A DNA stretch of 64,000 nucleotides from Rosa chinensis (GCF_002994745.2 NC_037090.1:17906001-17970000); one strand, 5' to 3'. Counted from the stretch's first letter, positions 24,491-36,574 are shown. A program made the numbers and translations. Notes: generated by a model from the letters alone, not told the origin.

Positions 24491-25190
24491 CAGGGGTCAT
24501 CATTTGGCCCTTCGGCCCTAAGCCCGCCCCTAGGGCCGAAGCCCGACCTGGCCCGACCCTTTCTCAAATAGGGTAGGGTATGGGCCATGCAAATGAAACC
24601 CGGCCCGACCCTTCGACCCTGCCCGTTTGAGCCAGTTAGGGCCAAGCTCAGCCCTGCCCTCTAGGCCCGCCCGTTTAAGCCCTAATAATTTTCTATTTTT
24701 TCTATTTTTTAAATAAATTTCTCTTTTTTCTATAACATACAACTTATCTCTTTTTTAGTAATTGATTTCCTAAACTTTATTTTCTTTAATTCTTGTTTCT
24801 TTGTTAAATAACAATTAATTTTTGAGAGATTTAGAGAGATAGTTAATTAAATATAACCACATTAACTAATATTTATAAATCTTATAACTTATAAGTTAAT
24901 TTTTAATATATATATATATATATATAAAATATGTTCAACAAAAAACAATAAGTCTTATATTGCCTATATGACCATGGAGCCACATTTTGAGAAAAAAAGA
25001 ATAATGTATTTCTTTTTGTTAAACAAATTAAAGCCCTTTTAGGCCCATTTCGGCCCTATTTGGAATGTCGAGCCGACCCAGCCCTTTCGGCCCTCTTGGA
25101 CTTTTCGGGCAGGTAAGGGTTAACATATTTAAGCCCCGGCCCGACCCTAAGCCCTAAAATTTAAGGTAGCCCGGCCCATGATGACCCCTA
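24491..25190. mobile_element. Non-autonomous hAT-type element, 700 bp
   Basis: The ends are CAGGGGTCATCAT and ATGATGACCCCTA, a 13-bp terminal inverted repeat with one mismatch at the outermost base. The flanks GTTGTTGA (24483-24490) and GTTGTTGT (25191-25198) match at 7 of 8 positions. Both subterminal zones are full of GGCCC/CCCGACC motifs, and the middle is AT-rich. No transposase ORF is present. Confidence 0.75.
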
Positions 25191-26244
25191 GTTGTTGTTG
25201 TTGAATTATCTATGTACTTCATCTTGAATAATAAGTATTGAAAGAACTTCATTGTTTTGTTAATTTATGATTTCGATTTCATATTTTACATGCAATGCAT
25301 TATTGTAGATTTGAAACTGAATTTGTTTCTCGATCTATTACATCGTTCAATAGCTACTCAATCCCTATTTAATAAACTTAAAACAGTTTGTAGGCATTAT
25401 CTCTTTTTGTGGTCCATATACATAATTGTAAGAGTACAGTTCGTAGTAAATATTACAAAAGAAACATGATTTAGTGGTGCAATCAGTCTCTAAGAAGGCC
25501 ATCTCGATCACTTCCTGATATATTTATCATATTCTATCTAGGATCTTATTATTGTGCTCAACCACTTAGGTCTGGCTATCATATCAGTTGTTCTGGAGCT
25601 TACGCAGCTAATGTGTTGCCTATCATGTCCAATGAGCTGATTTTAGGGTGTGGTTGTCGTTGTCTAATTATTTTCTCTTTATTCTAGTAATTTTTCCACT
25701 AATCTTTTTGGTGAAAGGCTATAGAAGCACGTCTCGGTAATTGAAAGAACTGTTCACTTCAAAGTATGTAGTAATCTTTGCAAACTAGTTACAAAAGAAA
25801 GCAAAGGCTCAATAATTGTTGCGACCATTTGACGATGCAATTAACTTACCGCTGTCCTAGGCCAGACACGACACTTAATAGTTTTACTAACCCAAAATAA
25901 CTCTTTACCTGTAAGAAACATTAGGACGACCCTAAGCCTGAAAAAGGCACCAAGAAGATTGCCAATATCTTTTTAGACCATCATAAAAATGTTATTGGCC
26001 CTTGATAATTTTTTATTAAGGGTCAATAAATTATGTGCTCCTCATCCTCTTCATTTTACCCATCGCTGCTTTGCTCCTCCTATCTACTACCTCTACTGCC
26101 TCTTTCATTTTGGCCCTTTCTACCCTTTCAGATCTCTACCCTTTCTATCTCAACCAAGCAAACTAAGCTCCAGACCTCTCAATCTCACCATAAGCTCATC
26201 GCCCTTGAGAACGTCCCCATCCTCCACGGCCATGTCGTGAAGAA
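25191..26244. other. Spacer without a recognised gene
   Basis: AT-rich sequence. At 26120-26240 the - strand is open for about 37 codons (ELVNDVLLHDMAVEDGD), adjoining the coatomer fragment, but I do not recognise it. It could be part of the same captured or duplicated block. Confidence 0.3.
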
Positions 26245-26550
26245 GAACGTCGTTGACTAGCTCACTGCCACGTAGCGCCTCTTCCTCTTCTAATCCTCAT
26301 TGACTCTACAAACCTTCCTAATCAATTCCAACACAACCATTTGGAGCTGCTCACCCCAATCAATGACCCTATCAATATGATTAAGCAAATAACTAACGGC
26401 TCTATCTTGTGCGCAATTAAAGAGCATAAGGAAAGCATTTCTCTTTCTGGACGGGTCTTGCTCCAACCCAAAAACCGATAGATAATCTCCAGCTGGCATC
26501 CACAGACATGATTGCATTTATGACATTTCGTCGAACAAATGGGTGGCGAT

Positions 26551-27848
26551 TGTTTGCCTCAAAATTGTCTCGGCCAAAATGAGAAGCCGGGAGACTTGCA
26601 GTTCAAATGTTCTGGATTTGCACGGGCGTGCCAACTCACAGCCGGTTGACCAAGCGAGGTTTTGATTAATTTTGCGGTTGACCTGACTTCTATTAAATGA
26701 TTGTGGGCTGAGGAAGAAACAGTCTCGACCGCTGGGTTCGAAAGCCTTTGTTGCATGGACTTTGGATAAGCATCAATTTTGACCGAGATCCTCCGTTCAC
26801 AGTCACGTCTTATGTGAATTTGAATGTTCGATGACCAATAAGAGATCTATTGGGTGAGCATACTTGCAATTCATGGTGAAAGTGTTGGGAGGTGATGTGT
26901 AAGTGGACACAGTTGTCAAAGTGTTGGGAAGTGATTTGTAAGTGAACGGTGAATTGCATCGACCTAATTCAGACTGACCGAAAGAGATCGATGCATAGAA
27001 GATTCTAAGTTACAAACTACTCCTAAGTGCAAAAAATAAAGTGGATGTAAAGTAAATGAGCAAAGAAAGTAAGGTGCTGAAATTGAATCTATGTTATGAA
27101 ATTGACAAGGTAGTACCTTGTGAAATTGAAGGGAAAAAGTTCAGTAAAAGTTGTATATTGATTTGTGTGTTTGGTGCATGACTTTTTATAATGAGTTTAA
27201 AACTACTATATATACAGATCGAAACTTAGGCTAACTTGCTCTGCAAGATGTAGAATCTGAGTAGGATTTGTCTTCCTTTTCCAGATAGATTCATCAATTG
27301 ATGCTTTGATTTAATCGATTCTTTATATCTTTACAATTGAAATTCTTATTGGCTCAAACTCTTGCCTTTTTGAGAGCTCATTACTTAAACAAACTCTTCG
27401 GTCGACATCGTATATGATCGTATCTGAATTGGGTCAAACACCTCTAATCAATTTCTCTGCCAATATTGTCGTTCAAATTTCTAATTAGTAAGTAGCTTGT
27501 GTATTTTGAACTCGAGTCTCCTCTAATTCAGTCGTAAGATCGAATGCCTTTATTTTCGGCCAAATGACTGAATAGCTCGTTCTCAACCGAATGATCGATC
27601 TTCTTTATTCTCAGTCGAGTGACCAATTCTATTCATTTTCTACCGAATGACCAAATACCTTGTTTTTGACCGAATAACTGATTATCTTCAATCTTGGCCT
27701 AATGACATATTATCTTCACTCTCGGCTAGATGACCGAATAACCCGTTCTCTGCCATAACTTTACTTCGATCGTACTTTGATTTTGGCCATGACCAACCTT
27801 CTAGTCCATGTGAAACTCTTTGGAGATTGCTAAATTTAGGTTCAGACA
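26551..27848 (-). mobile_element. Solo LTR (1,298 bp) inside the coatomer beta fragment
   Basis: On the - strand it starts TGTCTGAACC and ends GAGGCAAACA (TG...CA). It is flanked by GCGAT (26546-26550) and GCAAT (27849-27853), a 5-bp target duplication with one transition. Removing it rejoins the coatomer reading exactly (Leu-Glu-His then Arg-His-Pro-Phe). A TATATATA stretch near 27207-27215 is a possible LTR promoter. No internal domain is present. Confidence 0.75.
27563..27754 (-). repeat. Short-period minisatellite within the solo LTR
   Basis: About seven units of 27-29 bp follow the pattern (A)ATGACCGAATA..CTTCTTT.TCTC..CCG, diverging from one another (for example AATGACTGAATAGCTCG, AATGACCAAATACC, AGATGACCGAATAACCCG). 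Confidence 0.6.
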
Positions 27849-28072
27849 GCAATGCTCTAGATTTGCCAGAATAGATGGTATCAAAGGCTCGATGATCTCG
27901 GAGTTGTTCAATAAGCAAAAGAATTGCAGTGTGACACCACGAATGTACTCATTAGGGCTTTGGAGATTGTTGCAGAGGTTTTGGCAGGTGAGGATCATCT
28001 CCGGCAGAACTTTGCCTCTTGAATAAGTTTGATCAATGATCTCGAAGTACAACAGCAGAAGCTTTTGCACGG

Positions 28073-28080
<8 letters not shown>

Positions 28081-28160
<80 letters not shown>
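28081..28160. repeat. (GA)40 microsatellite
   Basis: A perfect 80-bp dinucleotide run at the truncated 5' edge (- strand) of the coatomer fragment. Confidence 0.98.
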
Positions 28161-28163
<3 letters not shown>

Positions 28164-28334
28164 GAAATCTGACAGTTGCATTATGTAATTTGTTAATTTT
28201 GTATATAAGATTGAATGGTAATTTTGCTCACTTTATAGGATTAATGGCCCGGGAGGACACCTAACCTTTTTTTTTTTTTGTCGGACTAATGGGAAATGTT
28301 TTATAGGTCGATGACCCTTGATTAAAATCTTTAG

Positions 28335-28499
28335 TGTTAGCGTGAGTCATGGCTTAACGTTAGGAATAGAATATATTGTAATTATTACGTAGTTAGTACT
28401 TACCTGTTATATTCCTGTAATCTTCTTTATATACCTCCACTGTGAGATGAGATGAATCAAATATCAGAAAATTCACTCTCAATCTTGTCTTATTTGACT
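28335..28499 (+). repeat. Copia 5' LTR
   Basis: 165 bp, followed directly by the tRNA-Met-type primer binding site. Confidence 0.93.
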
Positions 28500-28511
28500 T
28501 GGTATCAGAGC

Positions 28512-29194
28512 AAAGATCCAAACCGGACTTTGTCTCCTTATTCTCTCTTTGTTTTTCTCGTAATTGAAAAAACAAAAAGGTTTTAGAACCCCATTTGTTA
28601 GGGTTTTAACTCCAGCTGACATCAGCCTTCATCTATCAAAAGATCGGCGGTGTCCTCTCTCTTCTTCAGGTCGTCTGTTCCCTTCAAGGTTAACTTCACC
28701 TGTCTACATCAGCTTCACATTCAAGACCGGCCTTCATCTCTTCGGATCGCCCGGGTCACCTCCATCTCTTCCATCTCTTCAGATCGAAGTCATCACTTCC
28801 TCGAATTCGTCAGTTCCCGGCGTCGTTGAAGGGTCCTCAGATCATCGGCCCATCTTCATCTTCAGGTCGGATTTCCCGGCGTCGCTGAAGAACACCCATA
28901 TCGTCTGCCCAGACTTGGCTCAATCCGGCGTCGTCCTCCAGTCGCTCGCATCACCCGGTCGCTCCAGGCACCGATCTCTTCCGGCACCGGTTTCGATCCA
29001 GTCCCATCCGGCCACCTGGTCCATCTCCGACTGTGCTTTCGTCCACGATTGTGCCCAGACTTGGCTCAGTCCGGCGTCGTCCTCCGGTCGCTCGCCTCAC
29101 CTGGTCGGAACAGCCACAGTCGGTCAACTCGATCAGAGCCAACTGAGTCAACTCGGTCAGAGTCAACTCAGTCTCACTCGGTCAGCAACAGATA

Positions 29195-29225
<31 letters not shown>

Positions 29226-29310
29226 AGGTTTCTGTTATTATTATTTTGGAGCACTCTTTCCTCTCTTTTTCCGCTGCATACTCTGTGCTCTTTGCTACTA
29301 TATTGTTGTG
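28512..29310 (+). other. Copia leader with internal duplication and an A27 run
   Basis: The leader is GC-rich and open in one frame, so a longer product is formally possible. Codon content and the family's usual gag start argue for MGGDKSEGQ at 29311. A 60-bp block (GCCCAGACTTGGCTCA...) at 28907 is repeated at 29053 (146-bp offset). GGTCAG/CAACTC repeats follow, then 27 A residues at 29200-29226. Confidence 0.6.
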
Positions 29311-32300
29311 ATGGGTGGTGATAAAAGTGAAGGTCAGGGTTCTAAGGCCAATGAGGTTCAGAAAGTTGAGGTCTCTGTTAAGAGCTCAGAAGGTGGTTCT
29401 TTTGGAGGTACCAAACTCACTGGTCCCAATTTCCGAACATGGAAGAAGATTATGTCCGTTTATCTTCGTGGGGTTCACAAGATGGGACATGTGACTGGAA
29501 CAATCAAGGTTCCTAGTGAAGATGACGTGGAGGCTTATGCTAAGTGGGAAGATGATGATGGGTTTGTAATGTCCATTCTATTTAGAGCTATGACTGATGA
29601 TGTGCTACAGATGGTAGAGGAATGTGAAACTGCTGAGGCAATATGGAAGACGTTGGGAGATCTCTATACCAATGAGTCTGATTTTATACAGGTTCATGAA
29701 CTGATGTGCAAAGCTGCAGGAATGCAACAGAATGGGCAACCAGTGTCAGTGTTTTTCACCAAGCTAAAGAATGTATGGGCTGAGATTGACCAGAAGCGTC
29801 CTTGCAAGATCAAGAATCAAGAGGATATTACATGGTACCAGAAAGAGAAAGAACTTGAGTGGGTTCATGCATTCTTGAGAGGACTTGATGAGAAACATAA
29901 TAGTGCCAAGGGAGAGTTGCTCAGAATGTCAGACCCTCCTAGCTTAACCACAGCTTTTACGTATATTCGTAAGGATGAATCTCAGCAGGAAAGTCTCAAA
30001 CAGGCACAAGTTGAAGTTTCTAGCCTAGCCATTCAAGCACCAGCACCTTTACTCCAGCAGCAGCAGCAGCATTCGGTCCCACTTCATCAACAAGGACCTC
30101 CACCAGGTTTTGCCCACCGCCCTCGTCCTCAGTGCTCTTATTGTAATGATATTGGGCATGTTCGAGAGACTTGTTGGAAACTGCACCCACATCTCAAACC
30201 TAAAAAGCAAGGTTATCGTCCTAAGGCGAAAGCAGCTGCTGTTCAATTGGTTCAAGAACCAGATTTCTATGGAGTGGCTGGACAGGATCATCATACAACA
30301 GGTGGGGCAATTCCTACAGCCTCTATAGCTGGTCGTGGTAAGATTGGTATGGCTTTAAAGGTTTCTCACTTTGTTGGTTCTGATACATGGATTATTGATT
30401 CTGGTGCCTTTGACCATATGACTTATGATAAATCTTATTTTACTAAATTGTCTTCCCCACCAGTGTCATATGTCACCAATGCCAATGGTGAGGCTTTTCC
30501 TGTGTTAGGGTCAGGGACTGTGCGTATTACTCCCACTTTAGAACTTCATAATGTGTTATATGTGCCTGACTTGTCTCATCACTTGATATCTGTTCCACAG
30601 TTGAATACTGAGTCTAAATGCTCTGTAACCTTTTATCCTATGTATGTGGTTTTTCAGGATCTTTTCACCAGGGAGTTACTTGGTCGGGGGTATCTGAGGG
30701 GCAGGTTGTTTCATCTGGATCAGACATACGCCGGGGAGAAACCAGAAGCACAGTCCCGCGCCGCTTTGACTTTGAATTCTGATAAGCTAAGTGAAGTTTG
30801 GTTGTGGCATCGCCGTTTAGGGCATCCATCTTTTAGTCTTATGAAAAAAACCATGCCTACTCTGTTTATTGGTGTGGATGAGTCTGCTTTTCATTGTGAA
30901 ACATGTGTCTTGGCCAAAAGTCATCGTGCTACTTATTCTCCTAGTATTTCTAATAAAAGTGTTATTCCTTTTGAGTTGATTCATTCTGATGTTTGGGGAC
31001 CTTCTAGAGAACCCACTGTGTCCGGTATGAGATATTTTGTGTTGTTTATTGATGATTGTACGAGATTGTCATGGGTTGCTCTACTTAAAACCAAAGATGA
31101 AGTCTTTCCAGCTTTTCAAACTTTTCGTACTCTTGTTCAAACACAATACCATAGCAACATTAAAGTCCTTCGTTCTGACAATGGGGGAGAATATGTTAAT
31201 CGTGCTTTCCAAGAGTTTTTCAAAACCCATGGGATTGTTCACCAAACCACATGTCCACAAACACCAGAGCAAAATGGAGTGTCTGAAAGAAAAAACCGTC
31301 ATTTACTTGATATGGCTCGTGCCCTTCTCTTTAGTGCTCATATGCCTAAGTATCTTTGGGGCGATGCTGTTCATGCTTCCTCCCATCTTATCAATCGTCT
31401 TCCATCTAGTGTCCTTCAGGGAAAAATTCCATTTGAGGTTCTTGCGTCTTATGTTTCCTTACCTTCATTTCATAATCTTCCAGCTCGTGTCTTCGGTTGT
31501 GTTGTTTTTGTCCATATTCCTCAAAACCAGCGGTCTAAGTTGGATGCCCGAGCACTTAAGTGTGTGTTTGTGGGCTACGGAGGTTATCAGAAAGGGTACA
31601 AGTGCTATCATCCACAAACCAGAAAGTACTATGTCACTATGGATGTTACTTTCTTTGAGGACATGAGCTATTTTTCCTCAGATACAGCTCTTCAGGGGGA
31701 GAATTCATATTTTGAAGAGCTATATCATGGAGAGGGGGAGAAATCAGAAAGCGGAGAAGAGGTTGCACAGGCAGGAGATATTTTGATGGATCCAGTTGAG
31801 AGCATTGGCTCATCACCTCCAGAAGCAGAAGCTTCAGACATCCAGACACCAGTTTCAATCATTGAACATGCAGTTGGAGACACAACTGCCCCTCCTGCCA
31901 TCACTTCTGCCCCTGACCCACAACTTCCTGGTACTGAAGATCACTCATTTGAGGTATGTCCCTCTACTGGTACTGGTAATAGAGAGTCTAATGTTGAGCC
32001 ATATGTGTTACCAAATAGGACCACTCGAGGTCAATTAGTCAAAAGATATGAACCTACTCTTACTGCCAAATCAAAATACCCAGTAGCCAATTATATGTCC
32101 ACTAGGAGGTTGTCTAAGTCATATGAATCATTTGTGAATCAAATATCTGCTGTATCAGTACCTAACAGAGTGCAGGATGCATTGGGGGATCCAAAGTGGA
32201 GGAAAGCAATGGAGGAAGAGATGGAGGCGTTGCAGAAGAACAATACTTGGCAACTTGTGCCTCCACCACAAGGCAAGAAGGCTGTAGGTTGTCGTTGGGT

Positions 32301-33699
32301 GTTTACTGTGAAACATAATGCAGATGGATCAGTGAATCGGTACAAAGCACGCCTTGTAGCAAAGGGGTTCACTCAGACATATGGTATAGACTACGATGAA
32401 ACATTTGCTCCTGTTGCCAAGATGAACACTATTCGGGTTTTGCTCTCGTTTGCTGCTAGTTTAAACTGGCCACTCTGACAGTTTGATGTCAAGAATGCAT
32501 TTCTTCATGGAGAGTTAGCCGAGGAAGTGTACATGAGTCTTCCACCTGGGTATGTAGTTGCTTCTCCTGGTGAGTTTGTATGCAAATTGAGAAAGTCTCT
32601 GTATGGTCTCAAACAGTTGCCTCGTGCTTGGTTTGGGAGATTTTCACAGTTCATGCGGAAGGTTGGTTACAAACAGAGCAACTCAGATCATACCTTGTTT
32701 CTCAAGCATCAACAAGGGAAGGTAACAGCTCTAATTATTTATGTAGATGATATGGTAATCACTGGCAATGATACTGTTGAGATGGATAGACTGCAGAGAC
32801 AGCTAGCCTCTGAGTTTGAGATGAAAGACTTGGGTGAACTCAAGTACTTCTTGGGAATTGAGGTAGCCAGGGGGAGAGAAGGGATCTACCTGTGCCAAAG
32901 GAAGTACGTTCTTGACTTGCTAATAGAGACAGGTTTGTTGGATTGCAGACCTATTGATACTCCTATTGAGCAGAATCATTGTTTAGCTGAGTATCCAGAT
33001 CAGGTACCTACTGATAGAGCTCGCTATCAGAGGTTAGTTGGGCACTTGATTTATTTGGCTCATACTAGACCAGATGTTGCATATGCAGTGAGTGTGGTAA
33101 GTCAGTTCATGCATAACCCGAGTGAAAGTCATATGGATGCTGTTATGAGAATTTTAAAGTACTTGAAGTCAGCTCCAGGAATGGGAGTATTGTTTTCTAA
33201 ACACAACAATATCCTTGAGGTTTGTGGCTTTACAGATGCAGATTGGGCAGGAAATATTACAGACAGGAGGTCAACATCAGGTTACTTTACCTTTGTGGGA
33301 GGTAATTTGGTTACATGGAAGAGTAAGAAACAGAAAGTTGTGGCACGATCTAGTGCTGAGGCTGAGTATAGAGGTATGGCTCACGGAGTGTGTGAATTGT
33401 TGTGGCTAAGAAATCTGTTACGTGATCTGGGTTTCAAACTCAAAAGTACTATGCAGTTGTATTGTGACAACAAGGCAGCCATTGACATATCACAGAATCC
33501 AGTACAACATGACCGTACTAAGCATGTGGAGGTTGATCGTCACTTTATAAAGGAGAAGCTAGATGCCAAAGTTATTAGCTTTCCTTTTGTTCCGACTGAA
33601 GAGCAACTTGCAGATATACTTACCAAAGGAGTTTCCAGGAAGGCGTTTTATGACTCACTAAGCAAGTTGGGCATGGTTGATGTGTATGCGCCAACTTGA
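29311..33699 (+). pseudogene. Copia gag-pol polyprotein, one in-frame stop
   Basis: A single frame of 1,463 codons. Order: UBN2-type gag, with [14 protein letters not shown] near the start; zinc knuckle C-x2-C-x4-H-x4-C from Cys275; protease [11 protein letters not shown] with Asp363, where Phe replaces the usual small polar residue after DSGA; integrase HHCC region ([12 protein letters not shown]); core motifs [14 protein letters not shown] and [10 protein letters not shown]; reverse transcriptase with YVDDM at 1144; RNase H with FTDADWAG and SSAEAEYRG. This PR-INT-RT-RH order is typical of copia. The only break is TGA at 32476-32478 (codon 1056), within the reverse transcriptase. Otherwise the frame is complete, in line with recent insertion. 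Confidence 0.93.
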
Positions 33700-33706
33700 G
33701 GGGGAG

Positions 33707-33866
33707 TGTTAGCGTGAGTCATGGCTTAACGTTAGGAATAGAATATATTGTAATTATTACGTAGTTAGTACTTACCTGTTATATTCCTGTAATCTTCTTT
33801 ATATACCTCCACTGTGAGATGAATCAAATATCAGAAAATTCACTCTCAATCCTGTCTTATTTGACT
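33707..33866 (+). repeat. Copia 3' LTR
   Basis: 160 bp. It lacks one GATGA unit present in the 5' LTR and has one T-to-C difference. Confidence 0.93.
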
Positions 33867-33871
33867 TTTAG

Positions 33872-34071
33872 TGTAGTTGAAATTTTGTAAAAGATAATTT
33901 TTAAAAGAGATTCCAACCATCAGGAGATTAGTTTTTGAAAATATAAGATAAAATTCATTAGTCACAATATCTTAACTAGTAGTTCAGCCTCGCGGTGAAC
34001 CAAGGATCATCTTTTTTTTCACCTTTGGTAGGCCCAATTTGGAATTGTCTTCTCTAAAAGTGCTTTTAATA

Positions 34072-34119
<48 letters not shown>

Positions 34120-34414
34120 TTGAATAAATGACTGGTGTGGCTGTTTTCAAGTCTTGATTAAACAAACTGTTGATTACAAGGGAGGGACATTGAGCCTAAA
34201 CCCCTAATTACAATAAGCATCTAAAGAACATCCCGAAATGATATCAGGAGTCTCTACAAAATACATGCTTATTAGAAAGCACCAATTAACAAAGAGTGCT
34301 TGGCCAAGTACTTTGTGTAGATCTAAAATTGTGAATTTTTTTTTTTTTTAAAAAATGATTCCTATAATTGAATTCACTTCTATCCCGTTATTTTAAATGT
34401 GCCAAAATTGATAA
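33872..34414. other. Spacer with CA/TA microsatellite
   Basis: Non-coding and AT-rich. A (CA)n(TA)n run lies at about 34073-34120, and a T-run near 34337. No gene was seen. Confidence 0.5.
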
Positions 34415-34605
34415 TTTAAAAAAGGGAGCTTCTATTCATACCTCCAAAATTGGCATTTTGACCTCCTCAATTAATAGACCTCCAACTTATTTTTACAAAT
34501 AACAAATTTGCTATCTACACCTCCCTAATTTTCCCATAATGCCCATCTCTAATAAAATCTAGAAAATCTTTTTCTTTTGTTTAGGTTATATTCATACCTC
34601 CAAAA

Positions 34606-34669
34606 TGGGATACCACTGCATGGATGTGTGAGTTACTAACAGCTAACTACCCGATAAAAAAAAAAAAAA
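34606..34669 (+). mobile_element. 5'-truncated SINE copy with poly(A)
   Basis: TGGGATACCACTGCATGG through GCTAACTACCCGAT matches the 3' end of the SINE at 11006-11231 with one mismatch, then a run of A and a final G. No target duplication was found. Confidence 0.7.
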
Positions 34670-35733
34670 GGTAGTTGGACCTCCTTCAATTTTTGAAGAT
34701 ATCATTAAGAATAAGACTCATGAATCAGATCACGCTTAATACCACTTCAGCAATTGAGCTGAGCCAATGAAGTTTCACAAGGCCTCAGAACTCATGACAA
34801 GGATCAAAACTAAATAGTGGCTCTTATACTGACAGATCTAACTCAAGCCGGAAAGAGTCCTTAGCAATAACATCAAGTCAATGTGATTCTAAACTATAAA
34901 CGTAGAAAGATTCACTGAACACTCACTTATAAGCAAAACTTTTTTTCTTCTCTAAAGACGTTCGACCTTAGCAATCCTATTCACTAAAATGACATGGTGA
35001 AAACTAAATCTGCGATAGAAGCCCTTGTTGACATCGTGACATTTAATGTTTCCTGTATTAAAAAATTCAGTAAGTTAGTTATTTGATTTTACGCCGGACT
35101 CCAAAGAACTATGCTTGCATGCATATGTCAGTACAATTAGAGTTCGAATCCTATTTAGAGCAAAATGATAGAATAACCTTGTAGTAAATTTCTCCCAAAT
35201 AAAATGAAATTGAGGTATCTTCTTTAAGACTTAGAGCAAATCCATGCCAATCCAAAAAAAAAAAGAAGGTAAAAAACGAATGTAGCAATGAAAAATTGTT
35301 TGACCCATGTAATTGGCCCAGATTCAATTATTCTAAATCAATGGTCATGGAGTTTTAACTAGTCTATTGGTATGGGAATTGCCTTTCATAGTTGCATTGA
35401 CAAACTGAAAGCAATTTTGCCACTTTTAGATGAATACTCATTTAGCAATTGGCAATTGACCTTTGTACATTGGTGCATTGCTCTTAACAACTTGCTCTCT
35501 TATGCATCAAATGGTTTCTATTGCCTTAATAGCTTTGTGGTAGTATCAGTTACATTTCAAATGAATATGTGTTGGCTGTTAGCGAGGAATCTGAGAAGAC
35601 AAGTATGGTGCCATTTAGCATATACTTATACATGATGAACTGGAAGTAAGATAACAATATGCTCTGGTCAAGATAAATAATAAACAAATGTCTCTAAGCT
35701 TAGTAGTATGATCATGAAACTCCAACTCATAAT
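34670..35733. other. Interior of the Mutator-like element, no recognised gene
   Basis: AT-rich, with only short frames. GAGTTCGAATCC near 35132 resembles a Pol III B-box, but no A-box or tRNA fold was found with it. Confidence 0.35.
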
Positions 35734-36414
35734 TGTTTGGCCCCAAAACCAGTCTAGTTGCAAATAGTCTCTTTTGAGCGTGCGCAGGCGTGCCAGCACT
35801 GTGAGGTGCAATCGTCGGGGAGTCCCTTGACCTGACTTCTTCTCAAACACTGTGGACGAGGAGAGCACAAACCTAGTCACAAGGTTCTTTTCTATGCCTT
35901 TCGGAAAAGGACTTCTTACCTTACGGATAAGGGCTTGTGTTGTGATCTCTTGTGTTCACCGAATCGATACTTAACGTTGTAGGTTAAGCAGAGCAATCAC
36001 TGGGAAGTAGGAGAAAGCACGGGCTTGCTAAAGCGTATCTTTAGCTTCGCTGGGTTGAGAGGGCGTTACCCTTGCTTTGCTAGTTTGCAACTAGGTTGCA
36101 GGTAGGTTTGCTCCGGAGAGGCTTTGATAATCTGTGAGATTAGTTGATTGAAAAGTTGTTGTTGTTTTGTCCTTGAAACCTGGTATTTATACCCTAGGGT
36201 TTTGACTGTTCCTTGCCATAGAAGGATTATTGATTGAAGTTTCCTATTCAATCTCCGGTACTTGATTCCAATAAGGGTTCGTTTTCCTTATGGATTCTGG
36301 AATGGGTGAAGATGTAACCCAAACCCAAGTAGGCTTATTTTTAGGCCGCATGTATATCCCGCTATGCTAAATCCCCTAAAGGGATCTTGCCAAAAATACT
36401 TTTGGGCTCAAACA
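35734..36414 (-). repeat. Gypsy 3' LTR
   Basis: 681 bp. It carries an 11-bp insertion (around 36098) relative to the other LTR. Confidence 0.92.
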
Positions 36415-36574
36415 ATTCCCCCCAGGCCCCGAAATCAGGCCCACGAAAATGTAACTGATCGAAGGGGACTTAAACCACACGCTTGATGACCGAAACGAGG
36501 CCATTAATGAGGGCTCGCGTCCATTCGCTTTGCAAAACGTCTTTTCGTCGCATCGTTTCCCTCACAAAATCTCT

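Larger units (their letters stand above)
26270..28080 (-). pseudogene. Coatomer beta subunit (COPI) gene fragment, split by a solo LTR
   Basis: The - strand from 28080 to 27849 encodes HTVQKLLLLYFEIIDQT, RGKVLPEMILTCQNL, NEYIRGVTL and EIIEPLIPSILANLE. From 26550 the same protein resumes with HPFVRRN, then after a frame change DPSRKRNAFLMLF, CAQDRA and QMVVLELIRKVCR. These are consecutive blocks of the N-terminal HEAT-repeat part of coatomer beta, an about 950-residue coat protein of Golgi-to-ER vesicles. Only about 150 codons are present. The right end stops at an 80-bp (GA)n tract, and homology ends after KVCR on the left. It is not a working gene. Confidence 0.8.
28335..33866 (+). mobile_element. 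Ty1/copia LTR retrotransposon, nearly complete and young
   Basis: The LTRs are 28335-28499 (165 bp) and 33707-33866 (160 bp). They differ only by a 5-bp indel (GATGA) and one transition. Both start TGTTAG and end TTTGACT, an unusual end in place of ...CA. The target duplication TTTAG is perfect (28330-28334 and 33867-33871). The primer site TGGTATCAGAGC at 28500-28511 (initiator tRNA-Met type) touches the 5' LTR, and a GAGGGGGAG polypurine tract touches the 3' LTR. The internal region has a long leader and one gag-pol frame. The short LTRs and near identity mean a recent insertion. Confidence 0.95.

Noticed and set aside
27801..28181. 126-codon - strand ORF beginning with a Ser-Leu repeat
   Set aside because: The Ser-Leu part is the (GA)40 microsatellite read through. 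Only the part below 28080 is real coatomer homology, and its end is the solo LTR.
25970..28330. Coatomer fragment as a complete Pack-Mutator element
   Set aside because: AAGGGTCA-type strings occur near both sides, but I could not align inverted ends or a 9-bp duplication.
31037..31666. 209-codon + strand ORF inside the copia element
   Set aside because: It overlaps the integrase frame in another frame. The gag-pol frame has all known motifs and this one has none.
35110..35160. Possible tRNA or SINE (GAGTTCGAATCC)
   Set aside because: There is a B-box-like string only. No A-box at the right distance, no cloverleaf and no repeat copy in the window.
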